A stretch of 38,919 nucleotides of DNA from NCBI GenBank assembly GCA_002450905.1, contig DKAT01000020.1:1-38919 (forward strand), written 5' to 3'. Positions 16,063 to 24,782 of the stretch are shown here, one piece after another. Under the pieces are notes generated by a model. The model was given only the letters and a program-made list of their open reading frames with translations, searched no databases and was not told the DNA's origin. Position numbers and translations under genes: made by a program. How positions within the stretch are numbered: position 1 is the stretch's first letter; each line of letters starts with the position of its first letter. Source of the stretch: Spirochaetia bacterium UBA6919. GTDB taxonomy: Bacteria > Spirochaetota > UBA6919.

Positions 16063-17082
16063 ATGAAAGCTAAGATAAAATCAAAGTTAGAAACTGATAA
16101 ACATGTACCTTTGCAAAATGTAATCCCTTTGGATACACCCTTTCTAATTTATCTTGATCCGTCAAGTCGCTGCAATTTCAAATGTTCGTTTTGTCCATCA
16201 GGATACAATGAATTGATGTCTGAAGCAGGATATGAAAGAAGCATTATGAATTTAGATTTGTTTAAAAAATTTATTAATGACTTAAAAGAATTTAACCAGC
16301 CTATAAAAGTACTTCGTATGAATAAAATTGGAGAACCGTTTCTAAATAAAAATTTACATCAAATGATTTCCTATGCTAAAGAGAGTGGTGCTGTTCAATT
16401 TATAGATTTAGCTACGAATGCCTCATTATTTTCAAAAGATAAACTGAGAGATATTATTCATGCCGGTATCGATAGATTAAATATTTCTATTGAAGGTGTG
16501 AATAAGGCTCAGTACCAGGAATATGCCAAAATTAATATTGACTTTGATAAATTAGTAGAGAATATTCAATGGTTATACCAGAATAAAAATCAATGTGAAA
16601 TAAATATAAAAATCCCTGCTGATTATATTAATGAAAGCGAAAAACAAGACTTTTTTTCAATATTTGGAGACTATTGTGATCGAATTTTCATTGAAAATTT
16701 ATCTCCTATCTGGCCTTATTTTGATATTGAAGAACATTCTGGAATACCAATTAGAAATAATAAAGGACAATATGATCAGGAATTAATAGAAAAAGAAGTT
16801 TGTACTTATATATTTTATTCTGTTGCAGTTAATGCTGATGGTACTGTGAGTGCATGTTGTCCTGATTGGCAGCAAAAACTTATTGTAGGGGATATTAAAA
16901 ATGAATCATTTTATAAAATCTGGAATTCTTATGAAATCAATAAATTAAGAAGATTACATCTTGAAGGGAATCGAAGAAATAATTTAATTTGTAGAAACTG
17001 TGGACATATTAATTTTAGTCAAGTAGATAACATTGATCAATATAGAGAGCAATTACTAAATAAATTTATAGACCATATTTGA
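16063..17082 (+). CDS. Radical SAM protein with SPASM/Twitch-like domain, copy B
   Basis: A 339-aa paralogue of the gene at 13853, nearly collinear, with about half of the residues alike by eye. Cys37/41/44 (CNFKCSFC) bind the radical-SAM cluster at exactly the same positions. The auxiliary region has C-X12-G-X4-C followed by an extra Cys (ACCPDW) and CRNC near the end. Both copies begin MKAKIK and share VIPLDTPF. Differences around CPTGD / CPSGY and in the middle suggest different substrates. The start of the next gene overlaps or lies 8 bases downstream. Confidence 0.8.
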   Translation: MKAKIKSKLETDKHVPLQNVIPLDTPFLIYLDPSSRCNFKCSFCPSGYNELMSEAGYERSIMNLDLFKKFINDLKEFNQPIKVLRMNKIGEPFLNKNLHQMISYAKESGAVQFIDLATNASLFSKDKLRDIIHAGIDRLNISIEGVNKAQYQEYAKINIDFDKLVENIQWLYQNKNQCEINIKIPADYINESEKQDFFSIFGDYCDRIFIENLSPIWPYFDIEEHSGIPIRNNKGQYDQELIEKEVCTYIFYSVAVNADGTVSACCPDWQQKLIVGDIKNESFYKIWNSYEINKLRRLHLEGNRRNNLICRNCGHINFSQVDNIDQYREQLLNKFIDHI

Positions 17083-17090
17083 AGGTGTTC

Positions 17091-18257
17091 ATGAAAAACA
17101 ATCCACAGTCTGATATATTTTGCCCTATCTGTGACAATAATTCTCAATATATAGTAAGCTGGGATTATAGCGGATTAAATAACTCAATATTTAATTATAC
17201 AGCATTATACTATGGATGTTATAGTTGCGGATTGATCTTTATCTCAAATATTAATGATGACACATTATCAAATTTTTATAGAGATGAGTGTATATATCAT
17301 GAAAAGGATCATTTTGATATTTCTTCAAACGAAAATATAGAAAAATATAGTTGTTATCAAAGTATTATTCAAAAATTTAATTTAGATGGAATACCTATAT
17401 CTGATATAGGATGCGGGAGGGGTGGTTTTTTATATTGGTTAAAACAAAATAATTGGAAAGGAAGGCTATCTGGAACTGATATTGATCTAAAAAGTATACC
17501 AATAAGTGAAAATAACGGAATAGAATTTCTTGAAGGCAGGGCAATTAATCTCCCTTATAAAAATGGTTCACAAGAAATGCTAACGTACTTTCATGTTTTA
17601 GAACATATTAAAAATATTGACGATGTACTCGCAGAATCATATCGTGTCTTAAATGATTCAGGCTATATTATGATTGAAGTCCCAGATAGTGAAAAATACA
17701 AAGATATTCCTATTGGCACTGCATTTTGGTTTAGTATAAGAGAACATATTTATCATTTCTCAGCTAATTCTTTAATTAGTGCTCTAAATAAATTTGGGTT
17801 TCAAGTTATTACGATCGAAAGAAATTTATTGAGTACACCAGAATTTAAATACCCTTCTTTAATAATTCTTGCACAGAAAAAAATGAATGCAAACAATAAT
17901 TTCTTAGAGAAAGTTGATATAGGAAAATATTTAATCCAATCTAAAATTGAATTAGAACAACAAGTTAGTAATGTAAAGAACTTTGCTATGAACTCATCAA
18001 ATATAACTTTTTGGGGAATTTCTCAACAATTATTTAGTTTCCTACCATTATTTATGTCTTATAATAAAAAAATTAAATTATGTGATTCCAGTACCACATT
18101 ACAAAATAGTAAATATAAAAATATAAGTATCCATAGACCAAATTCAATTACAACAGAAGGTGTCTTAGTCATTGCACCCTATTTACATACCAAAACTATT
18201 TATAATTATGCTGTAAAAATAGGTTGGCCTAAAGATATGATTTATTGCTTACAATAA
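17091..18257 (+). CDS. SAM methyltransferase with N-terminal zinc ribbon
   Basis: I chose the ATG at 17091 (388 aa), preceded by GAAGG at 17081-17085, over the TTG at 17079 that overlaps the previous stop. The N-terminus has CPIC and CYSC pairs typical of a zinc ribbon. The SAM-binding motif ISDIGCGRGGFLYWL follows, and the post-motif YFHVLEHI is the usual class I signature. A further ~130 residues include FWGISQQL, resembling the C-terminal Rossmann module of sugar methyltransferases. Its target is probably a sugar in the same modification block. Confidence 0.75.
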   Translation: MKNNPQSDIFCPICDNNSQYIVSWDYSGLNNSIFNYTALYYGCYSCGLIFISNINDDTLSNFYRDECIYHEKDHFDISSNENIEKYSCYQSIIQKFNLDGIPISDIGCGRGGFLYWLKQNNWKGRLSGTDIDLKSIPISENNGIEFLEGRAINLPYKNGSQEMLTYFHVLEHIKNIDDVLAESYRVLNDSGYIMIEVPDSEKYKDIPIGTAFWFSIREHIYHFSANSLISALNKFGFQVITIERNLLSTPEFKYPSLIILAQKKMNANNNFLEKVDIGKYLIQSKIELEQQVSNVKNFAMNSSNITFWGISQQLFSFLPLFMSYNKKIKLCDSSTTLQNSKYKNISIHRPNSITTEGVLVIAPYLHTKTIYNYAVKIGWPKDMIYCLQ

Positions 18258-18282
18258 TTTAATAGATAATACGAGGAAATAT

Positions 18283-19386
18283 ATGTACATTAAATCCCAT
18301 TATATAGATCACATTATACAACAAAAGATGCCTCTCTTTTTAGAGATAGAACAAAGTTCCGATAAAGGTATAGCGTTGTATGGCGCAGGTTTTGTAGGAA
18401 ACTGGGCTATAAAATATCTTAATTCCATTGGAGTTCATATATCCTATTTCTTTGACGGTGATCCCAGTAAACATGGAAAACTAATTCATGGCATTCCTAT
18501 TGTTTCTCCTGATGATAACATTCTTTCGACTTTCTCGCCTGTCCTAATTTCTGCCAGACATGCCGTAAAAAAAGTAGAGGAAACTATAAAATCAAAAAAT
18601 AATAACTGTATAAGTTTATCATTCGATGGATTTTATGTCATTAAAAACTATGAAAAACTAAAATTAATAAGGGATAATTATTTTAATGATGAAAAATCAA
18701 TTGATACCTATAATGCTATTTTATATAGTATGCTGACAAGTACCCTGGATAGTTGTCTTGATGTGATGGAAAAAGATATGTATTTTAGTTTACCACAATT
18801 CAGTGGAACATTTGAAGAGACTTTTGTTGATGCAGGAGCATTTGGTGGTGACACTGTGGAACGATTTATTTGGGAAAACTTAGGTACATTTAGACATATT
18901 TATGCTTTTGAGCCTGGGGAAAGACAATTTGAAGCACTTAAATATAGAATGAATCGACTTTCTAAAGAATGGGCATTTGATAATTCCTCGTATACTTTAA
19001 TAAAGGGTGGCTTATCTAGTAAAAGTGGTAGTATGAATTTTTCATTTTTAAATGATTTCCCACTCCGTCATGGTTTAGTTTTAGAAGGATCAGAAGATAT
19101 TAATGCCCATGTGTCTAGTTCAGAAGTATATTCACTTGATGAATATTTAAATGGAAAACCTGTGTCATTTATTAAAGCAGATGTGGAAGGAATGGAAATG
19201 GATTTATTGAGGGGTGCAAAGATGACAATTCAAAATAATAAGCCAAAATTATCGATATGTGTTTATCATTATCCAAGTGACTTGATAGATATCATTGAAT
19301 TCATAAAATCTATTGTACCTGAATATAAATTTAGTATAAGACAACATGCTCCAATTTTTGGTGATTTTGTTTTGTATTGCTACTAA
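18283..19386 (+). CDS. Rossmann-FkbM fusion methyltransferase, copy B
   Basis: A 367-aa protein with an N-terminal Rossmann-like module (IALYGAGFVGNWAIK), then an FkbM methyltransferase domain: FVDAGAFGGDT (SAM loop around 182-191), YAFEPGERQ and the canonical IKADVEGMEMDLLRG. The Asp in the last motif is present, unlike copy A at 14858. Both copies share the unusual N-terminal module fused to FkbM. It is preceded by GAGGA and is the last of the methyltransferase genes. Sugar O-methylation is likely; the position is unknown. Confidence 0.78.
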   Translation: MYIKSHYIDHIIQQKMPLFLEIEQSSDKGIALYGAGFVGNWAIKYLNSIGVHISYFFDGDPSKHGKLIHGIPIVSPDDNILSTFSPVLISARHAVKKVEETIKSKNNNCISLSFDGFYVIKNYEKLKLIRDNYFNDEKSIDTYNAILYSMLTSTLDSCLDVMEKDMYFSLPQFSGTFEETFVDAGAFGGDTVERFIWENLGTFRHIYAFEPGERQFEALKYRMNRLSKEWAFDNSSYTLIKGGLSSKSGSMNFSFLNDFPLRHGLVLEGSEDINAHVSSSEVYSLDEYLNGKPVSFIKADVEGMEMDLLRGAKMTIQNNKPKLSICVYHYPSDLIDIIEFIKSIVPEYKFSIRQHAPIFGDFVLYCY

Positions 19387-19490
19387 ATATGTAACAAATA
19401 ATTTATTAAATGATGACACTTGATTACTTTGATTATTTTAAATCTTAATTTTATAATAAAAGCAGTTAATTTTCTTCTGAGATTAGGTTC

Positions 19491-20822
19491 ATGACTAGCA
19501 CTAAAATATCAATACTTCACATAACCCCTCATCTGGGTGGTGGTGTGGGTAGGGTGTTATTAAATTATCTTTCAAGAGTTGCAGATGATGTAATTTTTCA
19601 ACATCAAGTCGTTTGTTTAGACTATGCTAATGAAAATGCAATTCAAATTGCAAAAGAAATAAATCTTCCTTTGCTTGATAATATTTCAAAAGATATATCA
19701 AAATTAGTTAAAATTATCAAAGATGTTGATATAATATTAATTCACTGGTGGAACCATCCTCTATTATTTGACTTTCTTGTCTGTACAGAAATTCCACCCA
19801 GTCGTATTATTTTTTGGAGCCATATTTCAGGATTCGATCCACCCTATGTCTTTACAAAAAAAGCTTTAACTTATCCTGATCTGTTTGTTTTCACCACACC
19901 TATAAGTTATGAAACAAAAGAAGTTCAAAGCCTATCTGAGAAAGAGAAGGAATCATTAAAAGTTGTTTGGTCCACTGGTGGTATTGATCATGTAAAAAAT
20001 GTAGAATTACAAAGTCATAAGGAATTTAATATTGGATATATTGGAACAGTTGATTATTGTAAGTTACATCCTAATTTCCTGACGATGTGTAATCAAATAA
20101 AAATACCGAATAGTCAATTTATTGTCTGTGGTGGATCTAATGAAAAAGAAATCATGGAACAGTCTAAACAATTAGGAATTGCTCATAAGTTTAATTTTAC
20201 TGGACTTATTCCAGATATTAAACCCTATTTATCTATATTCGATGTTTTTGGCTATCCTCTAGCCCCTTATCATTATGGTACCTGCGATCAAGTGTTAGCT
20301 GAAGCCATGGCAGTTGGTATTGTTCCTGTAGTATTAGATAATCGAATGGAAAGGTTTATGGTTCAGGATGACGAGACAGGGATTGTTGCAAAAAATGAAT
20401 TGGAATATATTCATGCCGTAGAAAAATTATATTATGATGAGAAATTGAAAGAAAGATTATCAAATCAAGCGATAGAATATGCTGTGAAGACTTTTTCATT
20501 AGAAAATATGATAAAGAGTTGGCAAATTATATTTAACGAGGTATTAGCATTTTCTAAATTACCTAGAAAATGGGATATCCGTATTAACCATTCAGATATA
20601 TCTCCTAAAGATATTTTCTTAGAATCCATTGGAGAAGAATATGGTATATTCTTTATTAATGATATAAATGATAATTCGAATAAAAATAAAGAACAATTTT
20701 TTCAGCAATTAAATAAACCATTTTGGAAATCAAAAACAAGAGGTACAGTACTTCATTATCAATATTTTTTTCAAAAGGATGAATATCTTAATAAATGGGC
20801 TAAGATTATTAATAGTATATAG
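19491..20822 (+). CDS. GT4-like glycosyltransferase with C-terminal extension
   Basis: A 443-aa GT-B protein. The N-terminus ILHITPHLGGGVGRVLLNYL carries the acceptor-side glycine-rich loop. The donor half contains FNFTGLIPDIKPYL and AEAMAVGIVPVV. The usual EX7E pair is incomplete: a Gly stands where the first Glu is expected. Some 65 residues follow the normal GT4 end (from about WDIRINHSD), and their role is unknown. It lies 104 bases after the FkbM gene, so the operon may pause here. Donor and acceptor cannot be deduced. Confidence 0.75.
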   Translation: MTSTKISILHITPHLGGGVGRVLLNYLSRVADDVIFQHQVVCLDYANENAIQIAKEINLPLLDNISKDISKLVKIIKDVDIILIHWWNHPLLFDFLVCTEIPPSRIIFWSHISGFDPPYVFTKKALTYPDLFVFTTPISYETKEVQSLSEKEKESLKVVWSTGGIDHVKNVELQSHKEFNIGYIGTVDYCKLHPNFLTMCNQIKIPNSQFIVCGGSNEKEIMEQSKQLGIAHKFNFTGLIPDIKPYLSIFDVFGYPLAPYHYGTCDQVLAEAMAVGIVPVVLDNRMERFMVQDDETGIVAKNELEYIHAVEKLYYDEKLKERLSNQAIEYAVKTFSLENMIKSWQIIFNEVLAFSKLPRKWDIRINHSDISPKDIFLESIGEEYGIFFINDINDNSNKNKEQFFQQLNKPFWKSKTRGTVLHYQYFFQKDEYLNKWAKIINSI

Positions 20823-20838
20823 TAAAAAGGAGCTTAGA

Positions 20839-21600
20839 ATGGATTTTAATCAATTAGATGAATATAAAAAAAATATCATTAATAGAACTTCTAAATATGA
20901 AAAAAATAGCGAGCTAAAAAAGACATCTAATGATTTTTTTAATCAAATAGGGATTGGTAAAGCAGATTATGTTTATAATTTCTTATGGATGGGGGTACCT
21001 ATTATCCAAATCCCACAAGATCTACAAGCATTTCAGGAGATTCTTTGGGAAGTAAAACCTGATTTAATTATTGAAACTGGAATAGCATGGGGAGGTACCT
21101 TAATATTCAGCGCTTCAATGATTGCAATATTAGAATCATGTAATGTAATAGAAAGCGGTCATGTTATTGGAATAGATATTGATATCCGTCCTCATAATAA
21201 AAATAATATTCTTTCTCATCCACTAGGTAAAAAAATAACTCTTGTCGAAGGATCAAGTATAAGTACTGATATTATTGAAAAAGTTAAATCTATGGCAAAA
21301 AACTATAAAAAAATTATGGTATTTTTAGATAGTAATCATACACATGATCATGTTTTAGCTGAATTAAATGCTTATACACCTTTGGTATCGAAAGAAAGCT
21401 ATTGTGTAGTAGGTGATACTGTCATAGAAGATGCACCAGATGAAATGTGTTCTAAACGTCCTTGGGGTAAAGGTAATAATCCTAAAACGGCTGTGTGGGA
21501 GTTTTTAAAACAAAATGATCGATTTATCATTGATAAAGATATTGAGAGCAAAATCGTTTTAACAGGTTCTCCAGATGGATATTTAAAATGTATAAAATAA
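20839..21600 (+). CDS. CmcI-family (cephalosporin hydroxylase-like) methyltransferase
   Basis: The protein is 253 aa from the ATG at 20839, preceded by a strong AAGGAG (20827-20832). An in-frame upstream start inside the GT gene is unlikely. Motifs are IIETGIAWGGTLIFSASM (SAM loop), IGIDIDIRPHN and FLDSNHTHDHV, which match the CmcI family: class I SAM-dependent, Mg-binding enzymes once named cephalosporin hydroxylases. In polysaccharide loci they are usually thought to O-methylate sugars. This is the last gene of the modification block. Confidence 0.78.
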   Translation: MDFNQLDEYKKNIINRTSKYEKNSELKKTSNDFFNQIGIGKADYVYNFLWMGVPIIQIPQDLQAFQEILWEVKPDLIIETGIAWGGTLIFSASMIAILESCNVIESGHVIGIDIDIRPHNKNNILSHPLGKKITLVEGSSISTDIIEKVKSMAKNYKKIMVFLDSNHTHDHVLAELNAYTPLVSKESYCVVGDTVIEDAPDEMCSKRPWGKGNNPKTAVWEFLKQNDRFIIDKDIESKIVLTGSPDGYLKCIK

Positions 21601-21695
21601 ATTAGTGCTGGGAAATATTAAAACGATTTAATGATTGTAAGAACTGAGGTTATGACATTAAAAAAGTAATTTTATTACTACTCTCTCGTATATCT

Positions 21696-21727
21696 CTTTG
21701 ACTCCGTTTAGGACAAACCGTGTTCTT
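21696..21727 (-). repeat. Inverted copy of the dispersed repeat
   Basis: CTTTGACTCCG (21696-21706) and CCGTGTTCTT (21718-21727) are the reverse complements of CGGAGTCAAAG and AAGAACACGG, seen at 4188-4198 and 4158-4167. The order is preserved after inversion, with an 11-base gap here and 20 at the left copy. It lies in the 251-base gap after the CmcI gene. Confidence 0.5.
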
Positions 21728-21755
21728 CGCAGGATTGAAATACCCCTATTTTTTT

Positions 21756-21788
21756 TCCCATAATTCTCCCATCTTTCTCCCATAAAAT
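21756..21788 (+). repeat. Three 11-base tandem repeats upstream of a GT2 gene
   Basis: The units are TCCCATAATTC, TCCCATCTTTC and TCCCATAAAAT. Their 11-base period is about one helical turn. A TTGATCTT word and a TATAAT (21824-21829) follow before the GT2 start at 21852. A similar three-unit array with the same period lies at 31975-32007. A regulator-binding array is possible but unproven. Confidence 0.45.
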
Positions 21789-21851
21789 AAGGTGTTTGGT
21801 GTTAATCGTCATTTTTTTGATCTTATAATTTAATCTTAAAGAGTTTATAAT

Positions 21852-22847
21852 ATGCTTATTGATAATAATAAAAATCCCTTAGTCAGTATTGGTTTACCTG
21901 CTTATAATGGTGCTCAATATATACGGGAAGCGGTGGATAGTTTATTAGCCCAGGATTATGATCATTTTGAGTTAATTATTTCAGATAATTGTTCCAATGA
22001 TGGAACCTGGGAGATTTTAAAGGAATATTCATTGAAGGATCATCGAATCAAATTATCCCAGAATGAAAAAAATATGGGAGCGAATTATAATTTTATTAGA
22101 GTTCATGAACTCTCAAAAGGAAAATATTTTATGTGGGCTGCCCATGATGATAAATGGGAGCCTAGCTATATAAGAGAGTGTGTTTTGAAATTAGAAGAAA
22201 ATCCAAATGCAATTCTTTGTAGCACTGATATCTATTTTATTGATGAAAACAACAAACCATTAACTAACCATTATTGGTCAACATATAAATTAAATGACTT
22301 GTCTATGGAAAACATCGATGAAAGAATTATAAATTATTGGGGTAGGGGTTATAGCCATCCTATGAATCATTATATATATGGTTTGTATCGATATGAAATT
22401 ATTAAACAACTGAATTTTGATATTACATGCTATGGAAATGATGTGGTTATTATGTTTGAAGCTACACTTTTAGGATTATTTGAAAAAGTGCCACATACGT
22501 TAAATTATTATAGAATTGCTATTAATAATACAATTGATGATATGCTGATAAAGGTTTATGGTGATAATATTATTTTCCCTATGACTGATCTATTTAAAAA
22601 TTTAATAAAAATGATTTGCAAATCTTCATTTAATTTAATAAAAAAAATTAAAATATTTAAAACTTTTTTTAAAGCTATATTCATTGAATCAAGTTGGTTT
22701 AAAACAGAACATTATCGATATGATGTAAATCGATATCTTAGTTCAAAATTGAAAAGAGATTATAAAAGTATTTTTCACAGAAAAGATCTTTTGGTTTATT
22801 ATATTATATTACGTATTGTAATTAGGTTTATTAAGCGTTATAAATGA
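21852..22847 (+). CDS. GT2-family glycosyltransferase
   Basis: A 331-aa GT-A enzyme. The N-terminus VSIGLPAYNGAQYIREAVDS and the IISDNCSNDGTWEIL block are classic GT2 motifs, and AAHDDKWEP supplies the metal-binding acidic cluster. The last ~90 residues are rich in Lys, Ile and aromatic residues and may associate with the membrane. The gene is isolated from its neighbours by 251 and 117 bases, with its own possible -10 at 21824. It probably adds a sugar to the lipid-linked glycan at the cytoplasmic face. Donor unknown. Confidence 0.82.
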   Translation: MLIDNNKNPLVSIGLPAYNGAQYIREAVDSLLAQDYDHFELIISDNCSNDGTWEILKEYSLKDHRIKLSQNEKNMGANYNFIRVHELSKGKYFMWAAHDDKWEPSYIRECVLKLEENPNAILCSTDIYFIDENNKPLTNHYWSTYKLNDLSMENIDERIINYWGRGYSHPMNHYIYGLYRYEIIKQLNFDITCYGNDVVIMFEATLLGLFEKVPHTLNYYRIAINNTIDDMLIKVYGDNIIFPMTDLFKNLIKMICKSSFNLIKKIKIFKTFFKAIFIESSWFKTEHYRYDVNRYLSSKLKRDYKSIFHRKDLLVYYIILRIVIRFIKRYK

Positions 22848-22964
22848 GTGATTGGAGTGAACCCGAAAGTGTGTACACGAAGTTAAGCATTTTGTTTAAA
22901 TTTTTTAACATCTTTTATTAGATAATTATTAGTTTTTAACTTAAAAATAATCGGAGAATTATAG

Positions 22965-24776
22965 ATGAAAATACTTTTAATTAACCCATTTGGATGGCAG
23001 AAAGATAGCATCAATCTTGGAATTTCAACACTAGCTGGTGTTCTGAAAGAAAATCAATTTGATGTAAAAATTATAGATCTAACCAATAATCCTAGTCCTA
23101 TAGATAAAACAGTCGATAAAATAATTGACTATGCTCCTCAAATTATTGGATTTTCTTCAAAAACTTCTACTGTTAAAGAATGTTACAAACTTGCAAATGA
23201 AATTAGAAAATCATATCAGGCTATACATGTCCTTGGAGGTCCTCACGCCACTTTATTTCCTTCCGAAGCCTTTGATGAGAATCATGATATAGATTATGTA
23301 TTCACTGGTGAGGCAGAATGGACTCTATTAGAATTTTGTAACAGAATAAAAAATAATCAGCCTGTAAATGATGTCATTGGTCTGGTTTATAAACAGGATA
23401 ACCAGGTTGTTCTAAAAAAAAGAGAGTTGATAAAAAATTTAGAAGAAATTCCCTATCCAAATCTTGATGTCATAGAAAATTTCTCCTGGAATAATTTCCG
23501 ATACCCTATTTTAACCAGTCGAGGTTGTCCATATGATTGTATTTATTGTTCTGTGCCGGTAATCAATGGAAAGAAATTTCGTACAAGATCTCCAAAACAT
23601 GTTGTCGATGAACTAGAATTTGTAAAAAATAAATACAATATAACCAATTTTGAAATATTAGATGATACGTTTACACAAAATAAAAGACGTGCAAAAGATA
23701 TCTGTCATGAATTAATCAATAGAAATATCAATTTGAGTTGGTATTGTCATAATGGTATCCGGGCTGATAAAGTGGATGATGAATTAGCTGAATTAATGTT
23801 TAAAGCCGGATGTTTTAGTGTAGCCCTAGGAATTGAAAGTGGTGATGAAACCGTTTTTAACAGCATCAAAAAAGGTGAAACCCTGGAAGAAGTAACCAAG
23901 GGTGTAAAAACTTTACAAAAAGCTGGAATTAAAACTGTTGGTTATTTTATTCTTGGACTTCCAGATGAAACACCAGAATCATTTGAAAAAACTCTTGAAT
24001 ATCAACAAAGTTTAAATCTAGACGGGTTTACATTTGGTGTTTTATCCCCCTATAAAGGTACAGAAGTATATGATATACTAGAAGAGCGGGGGGTTGAAAT
24101 TGATGATTTGCGTGATACCTCCCATTTTTCAGATGATGAAGTATCAATTCCATTTACTCATCCTAATTTCTCAAAGGATTTAATGATCAAAGCCTATATC
24201 AAATCTATGAATTTTGATTTATATAAAGATTTATCGAAAAGAAAAAAAAATAAAATACTTATTATTGGTTTGAATGATGATCCTATAACTATTTATAAAA
24301 AGTTGTTGCCAATCTTAGAGGAAAGCAAAACAGATCTTTTGTTTATTAATAATGTAATTGAAAATAAAGATAAATTAAAATCTGATTTAAAAATCAATAA
24401 TATATTTGAAATTAAAATCACTTCACTTAAAGAATATTTAAATATATTTTTGCATCTGTTAAAAAATAAGTACCAATTGTGCTTATTAGATCCTAAATTA
24501 GGTTTAGGGATAATAACTTTAACTAAATTTACTCCTCATCTATATTTTAATAAAAAAATATTTCTATATCATCTTAATACATCTTCACAAAATACAACCC
24601 CCTTTTATTTTAATTTATCAGTATTTAAAAATATCATTTATATCATACTAAGTTTTGATATTTATTCAATATATTTAAAAAATATTAAGAGATTGACTTA
24701 CCTGTATATATTTCTTAGATTCAAATTTCTTAATAAAAAAGATATTTTACTTCCAAATAAATTTATGGGTAAATAA
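22965..24776 (+). CDS. B12-binding-type radical SAM protein with long C-terminal extension
   Basis: A 603-aa protein. Residues 1-~150 form a B12-binding-like Rossmann domain (LLINPFGW, VLGGPHATLFPSEA, YVFTGEAE). The radical-SAM core has C-x3-C-x2-C at Cys188/192/195 (CPYDCIYC), LDDTFTQNK and LGIESGDE. Residues ~425-603 are a Lys/Ile-rich extension that opens with a Rossmann-like strand (KILIIGLNDD) and has no motif I recognise. Family members methylate or rearrange unactivated carbons. In this context a sugar, lipid carrier or linked moiety is the likely substrate. A GGAG ribosome-binding site precedes the start. Confidence 0.78.
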   Translation: MKILLINPFGWQKDSINLGISTLAGVLKENQFDVKIIDLTNNPSPIDKTVDKIIDYAPQIIGFSSKTSTVKECYKLANEIRKSYQAIHVLGGPHATLFPSEAFDENHDIDYVFTGEAEWTLLEFCNRIKNNQPVNDVIGLVYKQDNQVVLKKRELIKNLEEIPYPNLDVIENFSWNNFRYPILTSRGCPYDCIYCSVPVINGKKFRTRSPKHVVDELEFVKNKYNITNFEILDDTFTQNKRRAKDICHELINRNINLSWYCHNGIRADKVDDELAELMFKAGCFSVALGIESGDETVFNSIKKGETLEEVTKGVKTLQKAGIKTVGYFILGLPDETPESFEKTLEYQQSLNLDGFTFGVLSPYKGTEVYDILEERGVEIDDLRDTSHFSDDEVSIPFTHPNFSKDLMIKAYIKSMNFDLYKDLSKRKKNKILIIGLNDDPITIYKKLLPILEESKTDLLFINNVIENKDKLKSDLKINNIFEIKITSLKEYLNIFLHLLKNKYQLCLLDPKLGLGIITLTKFTPHLYFNKKIFLYHLNTSSQNTTPFYFNLSVFKNIIYIILSFDIYSIYLKNIKRLTYLYIFLRFKFLNKKDILLPNKFMGK

Positions 24777-24782
24777 AAAGAA

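Noticed and set aside
21756..21788. CRISPR-like array
   Set aside because: Units are only 11 bases, directly adjacent and without spacers; no cas gene is present.
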